A stretch of 64,000 bases of DNA, from positions 62,001 through 126,000 of the forward strand of contig CAJQLX010000001.1 in the NCBI GenBank assembly GCA_905479265.1, read 5' to 3'. Shown here piece by piece: positions 1-10,153 of the stretch (its first letter is position 1; every line of letters starts with the position of its first letter). A program made the translations under genes and the position numbers. The notes beneath the pieces are model-generated. The model worked only from the letters and a program-made list of their open reading frames with translations. It was not told the DNA's origin and ran no database searches. Source of the stretch: an uncultured Alphaproteobacteria bacterium. Its GTDB lineage: Bacteria > Pseudomonadota > Alphaproteobacteria > UBA7985.

Positions 1-539
1 ACCTAACCTTCAAGCGTCAGCAACCGTTCGCGAGCATTTTGGTGGCTCGGACAGTGCCAAGCGTCGGCGGTGATACGCTGTGGTCCAGCCTTTACGCCGC
101 CTATGATCGCTTGCCAGAGGGCATGAAAACAGACCTTCGAGGCCTAGAAGCGATCCACGACATGGGCGATTTCCGGAATACCTTTGCAGACAATTCAGAC
201 CCCGATCAAAGCCTGAATGACGCCGTGAGCCGCTTTGGGCATCGCGTCCGACCGCTGATCGACCACCACCCGGTGACCCAGCGCCCGTTCCTCAATTTCA
301 ATGAGGCCTTCGTCACCCACATCAAAGGTCTGACCACGAACGAGGCCAACAGCCTCAAGACTTGGCTCGCCAATCACATGAATCGACCAGAGCTGCAGGT
401 TAGATGGCGCTGGCAGGCAGGGGATCTGGCCATGTGGGACAATCGCGTCACTATGCATTACGCCGTTGCCGACTACCTCCCTGCTTATCGCTGCATGAAC
501 CGGGTGACAGTCGTTCATGATCGGAGAGTTCCGAATTAA
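1..539 (+). CDS. TauD/TfdA-family 2-oxoglutarate/Fe(II) dioxygenase, 3' part
   Basis: The reading frame is open from the left edge (first full codon at base 3), so the true start lies outside the window and only about the last 178 residues are seen. The segment near VGGDTLW is the usual core of alpha-ketoglutarate dioxygenases that act on taurine, sulfonates or related small acids. The distal iron ligand is the His of TMHYA and the 2-oxoglutarate-binding Arg lies in MNRVTVVHD near the C-terminus. The proximal HxD motif would be upstream of the window. The exact substrate cannot be told. The gene ends 77 bases before rph and is probably not functionally linked to it. Confidence 0.85.
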   Translation, partial: LTFKRQQPFASILVARTVPSVGGDTLWSSLYAAYDRLPEGMKTDLRGLEAIHDMGDFRNTFADNSDPDQSLNDAVSRFGHRVRPLIDHHPVTQRPFLNFNEAFVTHIKGLTTNEANSLKTWLANHMNRPELQVRWRWQAGDLAMWDNRVTMHYAVADYLPAYRCMNRVTVVHDRRVPN

Positions 540-616
540 GCCATTATCTGCGACAACAAAGGCACACGAGGTTCCCAAAACCGATCCCTCCCCCAACCGA
601 AACAGGAAGTTTTTCC

Positions 617-1342
617 ATGTCCTATACCCGTCCTTCTGGCCGCGCTGTTGACCAGATGCGTGAAATCACCATCGAAACCGACGTCAACAAGTACGCGGAA
701 GGCTCCTGCCTGATCAGCTTTGGCGATACCAAAGTTTTGGTCACCGCCACTGTCGAAGATTCTGTTCCGGGCTGGATGCGCAATACCGGTAAGGGCTGGA
801 TTACCGCTGAGTACGGCATGCTGCCACGATCGACAGATCAGCGCATGGGCCGAGAAGCGGCGCGGGGGAAACAGTCCGGCCGGACGCAGGAGATCCAGCG
901 CTTGATTGGTCGCTCCCTGCGGGCTGTGGTTGACCTGAGCAAACTGCCTGAAGTCCAAATCAAGGTTGATTGTGATGTCCTACAAGCCGATGGCGGCACG
1001 CGGACAGCCTCGATTTCGGGCGCTTACGTGGCGCTGCAGATGGCGTTCAAGCACCTGATGAAAATCGGCATGCTCAAGGAAAGCCCCATGTCTGGCCAAC
1101 TGGCTGCGATTTCCTGCGGCATTTGCGAAGGCACAGCGCTTCTGGATCTTGATTATGCCGAAGACAGCACGGCTGAAACCGACGCGAATTTCGTGATGGT
1201 CGCAGATGGCGGCATTGTTGAGATTCAGGCAACAGCCGAAGAAACACCCTTTGCACAGACGGAGTTCATGGCGCTGCTGGCGCTGGCGAAAAAGGGCGTG
1301 AGCGAGATTGCCGACGCTCAGAACAAAGCATTGGAAGGCTAG
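617..1342 (+). CDS. rph: Ribonuclease PH
   Basis: Phosphorolytic 3'-5' exoribonuclease that trims tRNA 3' ends, using phosphate and releasing nucleoside diphosphates. The 241-residue length matches the family (about 238-240). Visible signatures are the N-terminal RPSGRAxDQMR, the [10 protein letters not shown] and [13 protein letters not shown] phosphate/RNA-binding stretch (residues 68-90) and the [14 protein letters not shown] core (118-131). It heads a same-strand run with rdgB (8-base gap) and hemW, an arrangement common in alphaproteobacteria. Start at ATG 617, preceded by a purine-rich AACAGGAAG. Confidence 0.97.
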   Translation: MSYTRPSGRAVDQMREITIETDVNKYAEGSCLISFGDTKVLVTATVEDSVPGWMRNTGKGWITAEYGMLPRSTDQRMGREAARGKQSGRTQEIQRLIGRSLRAVVDLSKLPEVQIKVDCDVLQADGGTRTASISGAYVALQMAFKHLMKIGMLKESPMSGQLAAISCGICEGTALLDLDYAEDSTAETDANFVMVADGGIVEIQATAEETPFAQTEFMALLALAKKGVSEIADAQNKALEG

Positions 1343-1350
1343 CAACACAG

Positions 1351-1950
1351 ATGGCGCGTCTTTTCAAAGAGCCTAAACTCGTCCTTGCCACCCACAATCC
1401 CGGCAAAGTCGTCGAAATCGCCGCCTTGGTGAAGCCCTTCGGCATTGAGGTCGTATCGGCTGGTGAGTTGGATTTGCCCGAGCCGGAAGAAACCGAAACC
1501 ACGTTCGAGGGCAACGCGCGGCTCAAAGCTCATGCCGCGGCAAAGGCCTCTGGGCTGCCAGCGCTGGCCGATGATAGCGGATTGTCGGTCGGAGCACTGG
1601 ACGGCGCGCCCGGGATTTACTCGGCGCGGTGGGCAGGACCAACCAAGGACTTTGGCATTGCCATGGATCGCGTGCGGGCGGAGTTGGGTGACAACCCCTC
1701 GCGCGATGCCATGTTCATCTGCGCGCTCACGCTGGCGTGGCCAGATGGCCATGACGAGACCTTTCTGGGAACCATCACCGGCGCGCTGACGTTCCCAGCC
1801 AAAGGCGAGCATGGCTTTGGCTATGATCCCATCTTTGTACCAACGGGCTTTAGCCAAACCTTTGGTGAAATGGACCCGGCGAAGAAGCACGCGATGAGCC
1901 ATCGCGCTCATGCTTTCGAGCAGCTTGTCGCCGCATGCTTTGCTGAATGA
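1351..1950 (+). CDS. rdgB: RdgB/HAM1 non-canonical purine NTP pyrophosphatase
   Basis: Hydrolyses dITP, XTP and ITP to monophosphates, keeping deaminated purines out of DNA and RNA. The 199-residue protein carries the family signatures: LATHNPGK near the N-terminus (the TxNxxK substrate loop), ADDSGLSV with the metal/catalytic acids, [11 protein letters not shown], and the C-terminal HGFGYDPIF and SHRAHAF elements. It follows rph by 8 bases, and its stop codon overlaps the hemW start (ATGA at 1947-1950), so the three genes are probably cotranscribed and translationally coupled. Confidence 0.97.
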   Translation: MARLFKEPKLVLATHNPGKVVEIAALVKPFGIEVVSAGELDLPEPEETETTFEGNARLKAHAAAKASGLPALADDSGLSVGALDGAPGIYSARWAGPTKDFGIAMDRVRAELGDNPSRDAMFICALTLAWPDGHDETFLGTITGALTFPAKGEHGFGYDPIFVPTGFSQTFGEMDPAKKHAMSHRAHAFEQLVAACFAE

Positions 1951-3113
1951 TCGCGGCAGAAGATTTCAAGCTCGGTCTTTACGTTCACTGGCCCTTTTGC
2001 CAGAAACGCTGCCCCTATTGCGATTTCAATGTTCATGAAGTCGGCCCAGACGACCCCACGGACCACCAGCGGTGGGCGTCGGCCCTGGTGCGGGAGCTGC
2101 AGCACTTTGCCCCGCTCGCGCAAGGCCGGAAACTCACATCCATCTTCTTTGGTGGGGGCACGCCTTCGCTGATGCAGCCAGAGACTGTGGCCGCGGTCAT
2201 CCTCGCCGCTCAAACAGAAATTGGCTTTCGCAACGACATTGAAATCAGTCTGGAAGCCAACCCCACCAGCACAGACGCAGACCGCTTTACCGGGTATCGT
2301 GACGCAGGCGTAAACCGGCTTTCGGTTGGTGTTCAGAGTTTGCGTGACAAAGCGCTGCTCGCCCTTGGTCGGCAACACAGTGTCGAAGAGGCACTTTCCG
2401 CATTGGACGTGGCCCGTTCCGTGTTTGACAACATCAGCTTTGATCTCATGTACGCCCGCCCCCGACAGACGTTTAAGGATTGGCAAAACGAGCTGGCACA
2501 AGCATTGGCGCTGAAGCCAAACCACATTTCGCTCTACCAACTCACCATCGAACCCAACACAATTTTCGAGCAGCTCACGCGCAAGGGCTTGATCCAGCCC
2601 AAGAACGAAGACGATACGGCGGATTTCTACATTGCCACCCGTCAGGCGCTCGAAGCCGCTGGCTATCATGGTTACGAGGTCAGCAATCACGCCCCGGCTC
2701 CGCATCTGCAAAGCCAGCACAACAGCCTTTATTGGCGCTATCAGGACTACATCGGCATTGGTCCCGGCGCGCATGGTCGCTTGACCACTGGTGGTGCAAA
2801 AGTGGCGACGCGGCAGCATCGGGCACCGACAGTTTGGCTGGATCACGTGGAAAGCGACGCCGGTCATGCCACCGTCACGCAAGACAGGCTAACACCAGAG
2901 GATCAATTGGCCGAAGCCCTGCCTTTTGGCCTGCGCCTGTCCGAAGGCATGCCGCTGAGTCATTATCAGGCACTGGCTCAAGCGCCGCTGAATGCCGCCC
3001 ATCTCGACACACTCGAACGCGAAGGGCTGCTGACAACGGCGGATGCGATCTTGAAAGTAACAGACGAGGGCCGCCCGGTTATTGACGCGCTGGCCCGCTA
3101 CCTGCAGTCCTAA
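1947..3113 (+). CDS. hemW: HemW, radical SAM heme chaperone (HemN-like)
   Basis: Radical-SAM protein of the HemW branch, which binds heme and is thought to deliver it to respiratory proteins; often misnamed oxygen-independent coproporphyrinogen oxidase. The CxxxCxxC cluster motif is CQKRCPYC near residues 18-25, preceded by YVHWPFC. Other signatures are [23 protein letters not shown] and a GIGPGAHGR segment. At 388 residues it is shorter than true HemN (about 450) and fits HemW. The start overlaps the rdgB stop by ATGA. Assignment to HemW over HemN rests on length and on the rph-rdgB-hemW neighbourhood. Confidence 0.93.
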   Translation: MIAAEDFKLGLYVHWPFCQKRCPYCDFNVHEVGPDDPTDHQRWASALVRELQHFAPLAQGRKLTSIFFGGGTPSLMQPETVAAVILAAQTEIGFRNDIEISLEANPTSTDADRFTGYRDAGVNRLSVGVQSLRDKALLALGRQHSVEEALSALDVARSVFDNISFDLMYARPRQTFKDWQNELAQALALKPNHISLYQLTIEPNTIFEQLTRKGLIQPKNEDDTADFYIATRQALEAAGYHGYEVSNHAPAPHLQSQHNSLYWRYQDYIGIGPGAHGRLTTGGAKVATRQHRAPTVWLDHVESDAGHATVTQDRLTPEDQLAEALPFGLRLSEGMPLSHYQALAQAPLNAAHLDTLEREGLLTTADAILKVTDEGRPVIDALARYLQS

Positions 3114-3116
3114 GCC

Positions 3117-3941
3117 ATGTTGATCCTTGTTACGACCCCGATTGGGAATCTCGGCGATATGCCGCCGCGTGGAATCGAAGCGATGAAGGCTGCGGACGTG
3201 GTTCTGTGTGAAGACACGCGCGTCACCCGAAAGCTCACCACCCGCTTTGGCGTGGAAACGCGCTTGGTGCCTTTGCACGATCACAACGAAGATCAGATGA
3301 TCGACGGCATCTTGCATCGTCTGACACAGGGGCAAACGGTTGTTTTGGTCTCTGACGCCGGAATGCCGCTGATCTCGGACCCCGGCTACCGGCTGGTTCG
3401 CGCAGTGATTGGCGCAGGCTATTCGGTCACCGGTGTACCCGGCGCCAATGCTGCTTTGATGGCGCTCCAACTCAGTGGACTGCCGACAGACCGCTTTTTC
3501 TTCGCTGGCTTTGCCCCGAACAAGACCGTTGGGCGCAAGAAATGGCTGGAAGAGATGACCGTCGTGCCGGCCACGTTGATCTTCTATGAATCAGCCAACC
3601 GTCTCGCAGCCGCTCTGCGCGACATGGCCGAGGTCTTTGGCGACCGTCCCGCCTCTGTATCCCGAGAACTGACCAAGCAGTTTGAAGAAACGCGGCGAGG
3701 CTCGTTGGCGGCTTTGGCGGTGCACTATCAAGACGCAGGGCCACCCAAGGGCGAAATATGCATCTGCGTGGGCGCCCCCTTGCCACCCGAACCGACCACG
3801 GAAGCGGATTTGGACGCTGCCTTGTCCGCAGCATTGGAGACCCAATCGGTCAAGAATGCCTCCGCTGAAGTTGCAAAAGTGTTGAACTTGCCCAAACGTG
3901 ACGTGTATCAACGTGCCTTAGCTCTCCAAAAAGGAGAGTGA
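3117..3941 (+). CDS. rsmI: 16S rRNA 2'-O-ribose C1402 methyltransferase RsmI
   Basis: SAM-dependent methyltransferase that 2'-O-methylates C1402 in the P-site region of 16S rRNA. The 274-residue protein has the tetrapyrrole-methylase fold markers LVTTPIGNLGD at the N-terminus, LCEDTRVTRKL, VSDAGMPLISDPGYRLV and GxPGANAAL, with a C-terminal helical part ending in NLPKRDVYQRAL. It starts 3 bases after the hemW stop and is followed 18 bases later by the YraN-family gene, the usual partner of rsmI in proteobacteria. Confidence 0.96.
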   Translation: MLILVTTPIGNLGDMPPRGIEAMKAADVVLCEDTRVTRKLTTRFGVETRLVPLHDHNEDQMIDGILHRLTQGQTVVLVSDAGMPLISDPGYRLVRAVIGAGYSVTGVPGANAALMALQLSGLPTDRFFFAGFAPNKTVGRKKWLEEMTVVPATLIFYESANRLAAALRDMAEVFGDRPASVSRELTKQFEETRRGSLAALAVHYQDAGPPKGEICICVGAPLPPEPTTEADLDAALSAALETQSVKNASAEVAKVLNLPKRDVYQRALALQKGE

Positions 3942-3959
3942 CACAGGGGGGCGCATTCG

Positions 3960-4322
3960 ATGAAGCCGTGGCAGGCGCAGGTAAATAATTTTGTGGGCCA
4001 AGGCGGGGAGGCTGCGGCAAAGCGTCACTTATTGGATCAGGGCTACGAAATCCTTGAAACAAATTGGTCCTGCAAGATTGGTGAAATTGACATAATCGCC
4101 CGCAAAAATCGGATGATTATCTTCGTTGAAGTCAAAACAAGCAGAACAATCCACGCTGCACGCCAAATGATAGGCCAAGCGCAGCAGCGCCGTATCGCCA
4201 ATGCCGCTCAATTATGGATCCGTGAAAATGCGTTCAAGCCAACGTACTTGTTCAGATTCGATGCGATACTCGTTGGCGCAGAACAGAAATTGCAGCATAT
4301 CGAAGGGGCATGGACGACGTGA
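3960..4322 (+). CDS. YraN/UPF0102 family nuclease-fold protein
   Basis: Small (120 aa) member of the UPF0102 family, which has a restriction-endonuclease-like fold and is predicted to act on DNA or RNA; its role is not settled. The family core is visible: GEAAAKRHLLDQGYEI, then GEIDIIARKN and FVEVKTS, which supply the D...ExK catalytic triad of the PD-(D/E)xK fold. It sits directly after rsmI, the standard neighbour. The coding sequence looks somewhat more AT-rich than the flanking genes. It is followed after 3 bases by the SirB1-type gene. Confidence 0.9.
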   Translation: MKPWQAQVNNFVGQGGEAAAKRHLLDQGYEILETNWSCKIGEIDIIARKNRMIIFVEVKTSRTIHAARQMIGQAQQRRIANAAQLWIRENAFKPTYLFRFDAILVGAEQKLQHIEGAWTT

Positions 4323-4325
4323 TCT

Positions 4326-5258
4326 GTGCCTGAGCAAACAACTGAAAACAAACTGGATTTGGCTTTGACGGACTTCAGAGTGCCTAGCCCACTGAACGCA
4401 CCACCAAGCACGGAACGCGAACTGGTTTCCAGACTTCGGGCGCATGGTAAGTCATCGACAGGGTCGTTTCCGATCCTGCAAGCCGCGTTGGATATCGCCG
4501 CTTATGCGCGCATCCAGACGAACACGGCCTTTCCAGACTTCGACTCGATCATCAATCAAATGAACGCCTTGTCGCAAGCCGCTGAAGAGTGGGTTTCCGT
4601 GTACGACACGAAACCTCCCGCCAATGAACAAGTCGATTGGCTGCGGCAGATCATGCAGGAGCAAGGCGGCTTTGTTGGTGCAACGCAGAACTATGATGCG
4701 TCAGAAAACGCCGACATCGTTGCGGTGATCGATAACCGGCGCGGACTGCCGGTGAGTCTGGGTCTGCTGTACATCCACGTTGCCCGTTGCTGTAACTTCA
4801 GCATCGATGGCTTGAATTTCCCGGGGCATTTCCTGCTGCGCGTCAACGCGGACGAAGGATCTGCCATCTTTGATCCGTTCAACGATGCGCGGATCCTGGA
4901 ACCCCAAGACCTGCGCGCGACGCTCAAGCGCTTCCACGGCCCAGCGGCGGAAATGGATCTGTCCTTTACCCGCAGCGTGCGCGATCGAGACGTGCTGACG
5001 CGCATGCAGAACAACTTGAAAATCCGTGCTCTGCGAGAAAGTCGCCTGGAAGACGCGATTTTAGTGCTTGAGCGGCTGTTGCTGCTGGAACCCGGCAACG
5101 GTGTGTTTTGGCAGGAAGCAGGTTTGATCCATCAGCGGCTGGGCAATCTGCGCGCTGCTGTCCTCGCGTTCGAGAACGCGGTTGAGACAATGCAGGAGCC
5201 TGCGTTGTCCGTTCGTGTGCAGTCCCTGCTTGACGAGGTGCGTAGTCAGTTGAATTGA
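4326..5258 (+). CDS. SirB1/transglutaminase-like protein with C-terminal TPR
   Basis: Begins with GTG 4326, three bases after the YraN stop. The middle holds the SirB1/YchA family signature (DNRRGLPVSLGLLY, then NFPGHFLLRV), a transglutaminase-like fold whose biochemical role is unclear. The C-terminal 70 residues form tetratricopeptide-like helices (LERLLLLEPGNGVFWQEAG and following). At 310 residues it is slightly longer than E. coli YchA (about 270) because of a low-complexity N-terminus. The position between yraN and gshB is typical of alphaproteobacteria. Confidence 0.85.
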   Translation: MPEQTTENKLDLALTDFRVPSPLNAPPSTERELVSRLRAHGKSSTGSFPILQAALDIAAYARIQTNTAFPDFDSIINQMNALSQAAEEWVSVYDTKPPANEQVDWLRQIMQEQGGFVGATQNYDASENADIVAVIDNRRGLPVSLGLLYIHVARCCNFSIDGLNFPGHFLLRVNADEGSAIFDPFNDARILEPQDLRATLKRFHGPAAEMDLSFTRSVRDRDVLTRMQNNLKIRALRESRLEDAILVLERLLLLEPGNGVFWQEAGLIHQRLGNLRAAVLAFENAVETMQEPALSVRVQSLLDEVRSQLN

Positions 5259-5291
5259 TGGGCCAGCACTTGACCCAAAGGGATGGTAAGC

Positions 5292-6248
5292 ATGGCTCTG
5301 CGTATCGCGGTCCAGATGGACCCACTCGAAAGCGTTAATATCGACGCCGACTCAACATTTGCAATGATGCTCGAAGCCCAGCGGCGCGGGCATTCTTTGG
5401 TCGAATACCATCCCGACGCCCTGACCTATTCCAACGGTGCCATCCGTGCGCGCGTTCGTCCTGTGACCGTGCAGCGCAACGAAGCCAATCACGCACAGTT
5501 TAGCCCCGCCCGGTCGATTGATTTGGCGCACGAAAGTGATGTGGTGCTGATGCGGCAGGATCCCCCCTTTGACATGCAGTACATCGCGGCGACGCATCTG
5601 CTGGAAAGCATTCACGGTGTGGGGAACACCAAGACGTTTTGCGTCAACCATCCCGGCCACGTCCGCAATGCGCCGGAAAAGATCTTCGTGACCGAGTTTG
5701 CTGAATTCATGCCGCCGACGATGATCAGCCGAAACGTTGAAGACATCACGGCCTTCCGCGACGAACACCGCGATATCATCGTAAAGCCGTTGTTCGGCAA
5801 TGGCGGTGCGGGCGTCTTCCACCTCAAGCCCGATGATGAAAATCTGACATCCCTGCTGGAAACGCTGCTGCTGTCCTCTCGCGAGCAGCTGATGATCCAA
5901 GCCTATCTGCCGGCAATCCGAGCGGGTGATAAGCGGATCATTCTGGTCGATGGCGAGCCCATTGGCGCGATCAATCGCATTCCGGCCGCCGGTGAAGCCC
6001 GCGCGAACCTGCACGTTGGCGGTCGGGCAGAGCCGGTTAAGCTGACGGACCGCGAGCGTGACATCTGTGACGCGCTTGGTCCGGTGCTCAAGCAGCGTGA
6101 TCTGATCTTTGTCGGCATCGATGTGATCGGCGACAGCATGACGGAGATCAACGTGACCTCCCCCACAGGTTTACAAGAGCTCCAGCGCTTCGACGGCACC
6201 GACGGCCCTGCACTGATCTGGGACGCCATCGAAAAGCGCTTCGCTTGA
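5292..6248 (+). CDS. gshB: Glutathione synthase
   Basis: Joins gamma-glutamylcysteine and glycine using ATP, the second step of glutathione synthesis. Features are the GshB N-terminal domain (AVQMDPLESVNIDADSTFA, LEAQRRGH), then an ATP-grasp with VKPLFGNGGAGVF and the C-terminal metal-binding EINVTSPTGLQEL. The frame is open from ATG 5283, but ATG 5292 gives the family-like N-terminus and leaves AGGG nine bases upstream, so 5292 is chosen (318 aa). Its stop overlaps the start of the next gene (TGATG at 6246-6250). Confidence 0.96.
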   Translation: MALRIAVQMDPLESVNIDADSTFAMMLEAQRRGHSLVEYHPDALTYSNGAIRARVRPVTVQRNEANHAQFSPARSIDLAHESDVVLMRQDPPFDMQYIAATHLLESIHGVGNTKTFCVNHPGHVRNAPEKIFVTEFAEFMPPTMISRNVEDITAFRDEHRDIIVKPLFGNGGAGVFHLKPDDENLTSLLETLLLSSREQLMIQAYLPAIRAGDKRIILVDGEPIGAINRIPAAGEARANLHVGGRAEPVKLTDRERDICDALGPVLKQRDLIFVGIDVIGDSMTEINVTSPTGLQELQRFDGTDGPALIWDAIEKRFA

Positions 6249-7567
6249 TGAAGCCACAAAACTGGGATCCGGCTCACTGGCGCGACCTTGGTTGGCCTGA
6301 TATCCGGTTTGTCGGGTTTGGCGCGTCGCTGGTGTTTTGGTCCGGCATTGGTCAAACCTATCTGATTGGCTTCTTTGGCGGAGAACTGCGGGAAGCGTTT
6401 TCACTGACCGACGGCCAGTACGGTCAAATCTATGGCGCGGCGACTTTCGCCAGCGGCTTGCTGATCCTTTGGTCCGGAGGCTTGGTCGATCGAATGCCGC
6501 TGAGCCGTATTAGCGGGATTGTCGTGCTCGGCGCCGTGATCGCCGGATTGACGATGGCCGCGACGCCGCATTGGATCTTCCTGTTGCTATCGTTCTTCCT
6601 GCTCCGGCAATTTGGCCAAGCACTGATGGGACACGTCGCAAACGCCAGCATGGGCCGGTATTACGAGCGGTTCAAAGGGCGTGCGACCGGATTGTTGGGC
6701 GTCGCCTATTCAGCCGGTGAGCTGATTTTGCCTCTGTTTGCATCGTACTTGATTGGCCAATTGGCCTTGCCGCCCGCGCTGGCGATGTTCGAGATTGATA
6801 TTGGCTGGCGCGGGGCATTCCTTGTCATGTCCGGCTTAATCGCGCTCAGCGTTTTCCCTGTGTTGCCCTTTCTGCTCCGCGATATGCCGGCTCGGAATGG
6901 CGCGTTAGAGGCGAGATTGGCGGATGACGCGCGCGTGCTGGCCACGCAGCCCGGCTCCCGACGGCGTCAGTGGACGCGAGGCGAAGTTCTGCGCGATCGG
7001 CGGTTCTGGCTGATTGTTCCGATGTTGCTGGCACAGTCGGGAATCTTCACCGGCCTGTTCTTTCACATTGTTTCAGTGTTGGAGGAAAAAGGCTGGAACC
7101 CCGAGCTTTGGCCCTACTACTGGAGCTTTTACCCCATTGCTGCCTTTGCCTTGAATCCGGTGGCGGGCTGGTTGGTCGACAAGTTCACCGCGACCCGTCT
7201 GTTCCCATTTTCCCTCCTACCCTTTGGGCTGGGCCTGCTGCTGCTGGGCGCGCTTACGCCGTTTGCGGCGATGATGCTGTGCTTGTTGTTGCTTGCCATC
7301 GCCGTGGCGTTTTACGGCACCACGTTCAACACGCTATGGCCCGAGCTGTACGGCGTTCAGCATCTGGGCAAAGTGCGGACACTCAGCACCACAGCGGTAG
7401 TTTTTGTCTCCGCCTCTGGCCCTCTGGTCATGGGCGGGCTCAAGGATTTGGGCGTGAGCTATTCGACGCAGTGCGTCTATGCCGGTGTGTTCATTTTTAT
7501 CGCATGCGGGATCGCTTGGGTCGCCCTGCGCAACACGGACAGCCGCCCTCTGGCCAAGGCGAGTTAG
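6248..7567 (+). CDS. MFS transporter
   Basis: Major facilitator with about twelve hydrophobic helices over 439 residues. A DRMPLSR loop after helix 2 corresponds to the MFS motif A position, and a longer charged loop (around 225-250, ending RRQWTRGEVLRDRRFW) separates the two six-helix halves. The ATG at 6248 overlaps the gshB stop, suggesting cotranscription with it. The sequence does not reveal the substrate. Helix-rich composition and two similar halves make a secondary carrier almost certain. Confidence 0.88.
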   Translation: MKPQNWDPAHWRDLGWPDIRFVGFGASLVFWSGIGQTYLIGFFGGELREAFSLTDGQYGQIYGAATFASGLLILWSGGLVDRMPLSRISGIVVLGAVIAGLTMAATPHWIFLLLSFFLLRQFGQALMGHVANASMGRYYERFKGRATGLLGVAYSAGELILPLFASYLIGQLALPPALAMFEIDIGWRGAFLVMSGLIALSVFPVLPFLLRDMPARNGALEARLADDARVLATQPGSRRRQWTRGEVLRDRRFWLIVPMLLAQSGIFTGLFFHIVSVLEEKGWNPELWPYYWSFYPIAAFALNPVAGWLVDKFTATRLFPFSLLPFGLGLLLLGALTPFAAMMLCLLLLAIAVAFYGTTFNTLWPELYGVQHLGKVRTLSTTAVVFVSASGPLVMGGLKDLGVSYSTQCVYAGVFIFIACGIAWVALRNTDSRPLAKAS

Positions 7568-7605
7568 GTATCGCGACCACACGCGAAAGGTGCTAAAGCC
7601 GATGA

Positions 7606-9138
7606 ATGGTCGCTCATATCAAAACAGTTTCTTTCCAAGGCCTCGATGTCCAAACCGTCGATGTCCAAGTGCTCATGACCAGCGGGTTGCCCAAGGTCAA
7701 CATCGTCGGCCTGCCAGAACGCGCGGTGGGGGAGAGCAAAGAGCGTGTGCGCGGCGCATTGGCGTCTTTAGGATTGATGCAGCCACCAGCGCACGTTTCC
7801 ATCAATCTCGCCCCGGCTGACTTGTCCAAGGAAGGCACGCACTTCGACCTGCCGATCGTCTTGGCTTTGCTGGTTGAAATGGAAGTGCTGCCGCCAGATT
7901 GCTTGGACGGCATGTTGGCGATGGGCGAATTGGGTCTGGATGGGTCGATCAACTCGGTGCTGGGCGCTCTACCCGCAGCCATCCACGCCAATCGCCAAAA
8001 CCTCAGCTTTATCTGTCCCGAAGCGCAAGGAACTGAGGCGGCATGGGCGGGGGATACCCTCGATATCATTGCGCCCAAAAGCCTGCTTTCGCTGATGAAC
8101 CACTTGATGGGGCGGGGTCAAATCCCCCGCCCAAAGGTGCAAGAACGCGTCAGCAATCACAGCGTGACCTTGGACATGCGCGACATCAAAGGGCAGGAAA
8201 CCGCCAAGCGCGCGCTGGAGATCACCGCAGCAGGCGGCCACAACCTGCTGCTTTTGGGTCCACCGGGCGCGGGCAAGTCCATGCTGTCGGCCCGCTTGCC
8301 CGGTCTGCTGCCACCGCTCAGTGCTGAAGAAGCGCTGTCTGTCACGATGGTGCATTCTTTGGCGGGCACGCTCACCGAAGAAGGGCTGGTGACCGCCCGC
8401 CCCTACCGCGACCCGCATCACTCGGCAAGCCTGCCAGCGCTTGTTGGCGGGGGCAGCAAGGCCAAGCCGGGCGAAGTCACCCTCGCGCATTTGGGCGTTC
8501 TTTTCCTCGACGAATTGCCGGAGTTTGACCGTCGAGTGCTGGAGGCTTTGCGCCAACCCATCGAAACAGGCACCGTCACTGTTTCTCGCGCCAATGCCCA
8601 CGTAACCTATCCGGCACACTTCCAGTTGATCGCGGCGATGAATCCATGTCGTTGTGGCTATCTGGCAGACCCGTCCCGAGCATGCTCTCGCGCGCCAAAG
8701 TGCGGACAGGATTATCAAGCCAAAATCAGCGGCCCACTCTATGACAGAATTGATCTCGTGCTCGAAGTCCCAGCAGTCTCTGCCATGGACCTGACATTGG
8801 CGCCTGCGAAAGAAGGAACGGCAGAAATCGCTCAGCGCGTGCAGCGGGCCCGCGCGCGACAGGCTGAACGCTTCAGCCGACAAAGCACGGAAAACCTGCT
8901 GAACAAGCCACCGGTTAATGCGTCCCTCGAAGGGGAACTGCTGGAAAAACACTGCGAGCTGGAGCCCGACGGTCAAGCCCTGATCGCAGAAGCGGCAGAG
9001 CAACTCAATTTGTCTGCTCGCGGGTTTCACCGTCTGTTGCGGGTCGCCCGAACCATCGCGGATCTGGAAAACCAAGACCGCATCAAACGCCTTCACATTG
9101 CAGAGGCGCTATCTTTCCGTCGGACAGCACTGGCTTAG
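7606..9138 (+). CDS. YifB/ComM family Mg-chelatase-like AAA+ ATPase
   Basis: 510-residue AAA+ protein of the YifB (ComM) family; characterised members are helicases that help integrate transforming DNA. The N-terminal Lon-protease-like domain starts with the diagnostic MVAHIKTVSFQGLDV. Walker A is GPPGAGKS, Walker B is VLFLDELPEF, and a cysteine-rich insert MNPCRCGYLADP...CSRAPKC is the usual zinc-like knot of the family. The C-terminal domain is the Mg-chelatase C part with RGFHRLLRVARTIADLE. It follows the MFS gene and precedes ispH by 49 bases. Confidence 0.95.
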   Translation: MVAHIKTVSFQGLDVQTVDVQVLMTSGLPKVNIVGLPERAVGESKERVRGALASLGLMQPPAHVSINLAPADLSKEGTHFDLPIVLALLVEMEVLPPDCLDGMLAMGELGLDGSINSVLGALPAAIHANRQNLSFICPEAQGTEAAWAGDTLDIIAPKSLLSLMNHLMGRGQIPRPKVQERVSNHSVTLDMRDIKGQETAKRALEITAAGGHNLLLLGPPGAGKSMLSARLPGLLPPLSAEEALSVTMVHSLAGTLTEEGLVTARPYRDPHHSASLPALVGGGSKAKPGEVTLAHLGVLFLDELPEFDRRVLEALRQPIETGTVTVSRANAHVTYPAHFQLIAAMNPCRCGYLADPSRACSRAPKCGQDYQAKISGPLYDRIDLVLEVPAVSAMDLTLAPAKEGTAEIAQRVQRARARQAERFSRQSTENLLNKPPVNASLEGELLEKHCELEPDGQALIAEAAEQLNLSARGFHRLLRVARTIADLENQDRIKRLHIAEALSFRRTALA

Positions 9139-9187
9139 TTGCTCTAGGGATTCTATTTGATGGGGTAGTGATGAAGGATCAGTCCCC

Positions 9188-10153
9188 ATGAGCGCCACCA
9201 AACCCCACCTGACCGTCAAACTCGCCGCCCCTCGTGGATTTTGCGCTGGCGTTGTCCGCGCCATTGATATTGTCGAGCTGGCTCTGAAAAAATACGGACC
9301 TCCGGTCTACGTCCGCCATGAAATCGTGCACAACCGTTTCGTGGTCGAAGGGCTAGAGGCCAAAGGCGCGATCTTTATCGACGAGCTGATTGAGGCGCCC
9401 GACGACCGCCCCGTCATCTTTTCCGCGCACGGCGTTCCCAAGTCCGTGCCAGCGGAAGCCCAACGCCGAAATCTGCACTTTGTCGATGCGACCTGCCCCC
9501 TTGTCTCCAAGGTTCACAGAGAAGCCGAGCGCGCCCACGGTGCGGGTAAGCGTGTCATCCTGATCGGGCACGACGGCCACCCGGAAGTCATTGGAACCCT
9601 CGGACAGCTGCCCGGTGATGCCGTAACGCTGATCGAACACCCTGAGGACGTGGCACGCATCGACACCAACGACGGCGAAGATGGTTCCGGGCTTGCCTAC
9701 GTGACCCAAACCACGCTTTCGGTTGATGACACCAGCGCCGTCATTGACGCCCTCAAACAACGCTTTCCGGCGATCACCGAACCCAAGGCTGGCGATATTT
9801 GCTACGCCACCACCAACCGGCAGGAAGCGGTGAAGATCATCGCGCCGGGGTGCGAGGGCTTTCTTGTCGTGGGGGCGCCAAATTCATCGAACTCGAACCG
9901 ATTGGTGGACGTTGCCCAGCAATCCGGTGTCGCCAAAGCCTATCTGGTTCAGCGCGGCACAGACGTGGCCAAGCTCGACCTTTCGGGCATCCAAACCTTG
10001 GGGCTCACCGCTGGCGCTTCGGCCCCGGAAGTGCTTGTTGAAGAAATCTTGGACGCCCTGCGTCGGGATTTTGACGTGACCGTAAACGTGGAAGTTGTCC
10101 GGGAGGAAAACGTGATCTTCAACGTGCCGCTTGAACTGCGAGATGTTGTCTGA
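9188..10153 (+). CDS. ispH: 4-hydroxy-3-methylbut-2-enyl diphosphate reductase IspH
   Basis: Last step of the MEP isoprenoid pathway, making IPP and DMAPP with a [4Fe-4S] cluster. The three cluster cysteines are in APRGFCAGV (residue 19), [11 protein letters not shown] and GDICYATTN. Substrate-binding motifs [19 protein letters not shown] and SSNSNRL are all present. The 321-residue length is normal. Its stop overlaps the rnhA start (TGATG at 10151), and the ispH-rnhA pair is recurrent in alphaproteobacteria. Confidence 0.97.
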   Translation: MSATKPHLTVKLAAPRGFCAGVVRAIDIVELALKKYGPPVYVRHEIVHNRFVVEGLEAKGAIFIDELIEAPDDRPVIFSAHGVPKSVPAEAQRRNLHFVDATCPLVSKVHREAERAHGAGKRVILIGHDGHPEVIGTLGQLPGDAVTLIEHPEDVARIDTNDGEDGSGLAYVTQTTLSVDDTSAVIDALKQRFPAITEPKAGDICYATTNRQEAVKIIAPGCEGFLVVGAPNSSNSNRLVDVAQQSGVAKAYLVQRGTDVAKLDLSGIQTLGLTAGASAPEVLVEEILDALRRDFDVTVNVEVVREENVIFNVPLELRDVV